Source of the DNA: Deltaproteobacteria bacterium
Lineage (GTDB): Bacteria > Desulfobacterota > GWC2-55-46
DNA length: 12,988 nucleotides
Direction of reading: 5' to 3'
Assembly (NCBI GenBank): GCA_016218095.1
Contig: JACREV010000194.1
Location: forward strand, 1-12,988
Shown: positions 12,700 to 12,988 of the stretch, one piece after another
How the letters are laid out: every line of letters begins with the position of its first letter
How positions within the stretch are numbered: the stretch's first letter is position 1
The notes under the pieces: model-generated
The model's database searches: none
Told to the model about the DNA's origin: nothing
The model's input: only the letters and a program-made list of their open reading frames with translations
Translations under genes and position numbers: made by a program

Positions 12700-12988
12700 T
12701 TATGAACGAGCAGGGGGCGTCGATCATTGGCGTGATACTCGTCCTCGCTGTCCTGACGCTCTCGGGCGTGATATTCGTTTCCATATTTTCAACCGGCGTT
12801 GAGGAGTCTACGGGCGAGGTCTTGTCATCGAGGGCCCTTTTTGCCGCCGAGGGCGGTCTTGAGACGGCCATAGGCCACCTTAAGATGACGCCTGTTTCGA
12901 CGAACTGGTTGTGGAAGGACGGCTACCTCGCCAAACCCATAGGGGGCGGCACGGTGGACGTAGAGGTGCTCGAATACGAGTCGCGGGA
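12696..12988 (+). CDS. PilX/MshP-like minor pilin (partial, 3' end outside window)
   Basis: An open frame of 97 codons continues to the right edge with no stop. It starts at ATG 12696, overlapping the previous stop as ATGA; a second Met (12702) is possible. The leader MIMNEQG is followed by ASIIGVILVLAVLTLSGVIFVSIF, a pilin-like helix lacking Glu at +5 (Gly there), as is usual for the PilX/GspK/MshP group. The next segment SSRALFAAEGGLETAIGHL matches the A.YAAEAG.E.A pattern of those proteins. It sits where mshP sits in the MSHA order, and an mshQ-like gene might follow outside the window. The +5 residue and gene order support a minor pilin at the very tip. Confidence 0.82.
   Translation, partial: MIMNEQGASIIGVILVLAVLTLSGVIFVSIFSTGVEESTGEVLSSRALFAAEGGLETAIGHLKMTPVSTNWLWKDGYLAKPIGGGTVDVEVLEYESR

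Noticed and set aside
1..12988. tRNA, rRNA, CRISPR arrays, transposase genes, attachment sites
   Set aside because: None could be recognised on either strand by reading; the only repeat element is the one at 2539-2691.

Overview
The window carries most of an MSHA-like type IVa pilus locus on the plus strand, next to a small metal-handling gene pair on the minus strand. The DNA is GC-rich, except in the control regions. The pilus genes use many ATA (Ile) and AGG (Arg) codons together with GC-rich third positions. No ribosomal RNA or other reliable phylogenetic marker is present. The gene set and codon style fit an uncultured Deltaproteobacteria/Desulfobacterota- or Nitrospirota-like Gram-negative, but this is a weak inference.

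Layout. Positions 1-494 (minus) hold the start of a membrane protein resembling the isoprenylcysteine-methyltransferase family, then a complete YHS-domain metal-binding protein. The YHS gene has a near-consensus sigma70 promoter (533-561) whose 17-bp spacer is exactly a palindromic operator. Positions 495-815 have no gene. They hold that promoter, a second dyad over a -10 element (703-725), and a possibly structured leader for the pilus ATPase gene. From 816 the order is: MshE/PilB-type extension ATPase with an MshEN c-di-GMP-binding-like N-terminus; a 153-bp imperfect inverted repeat element; MshG/PilC platform protein; a GspG-like pseudopilin with an unusual processing site; a strong extended -10 promoter and Shine-Dalgarno; the MshA-like major pilin; and a long hairpin.

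Next comes a block of three large membrane proteins (5010-11118), chained by 4-nt stop/start overlaps. They are a YfhO-type GT-C protein, a membrane-embedded spermidine-synthase-like Rossmann protein, and a PMT/ArnT-like GT-C glycosyltransferase. The minor pilins follow: GspH/FimT (MshC-like), PilV (MshD-like), PilW (MshO-like) and the start of a PilX/MshP-like protein cut by the window edge.

Apart from the three-gene block, and with a GspG-like pseudopilin in the mshF/B position, the order E-G-(F/B)-A-C-D-O-P matches the second half of the Vibrio MSHA operon. MshE would power assembly through MshG, the MshA-like pilin would form the fibre, and the minor pilins would form the initiating tip. 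The inserted block is the most interesting part. Its position suggests a lipid-linked-sugar or glycosylation module co-inherited with the pilus, possibly modifying the pilin or the cell envelope. That role is inference. No prepilin peptidase, PilT-like retraction ATPase, secretin or PilMNOP genes are in the window.
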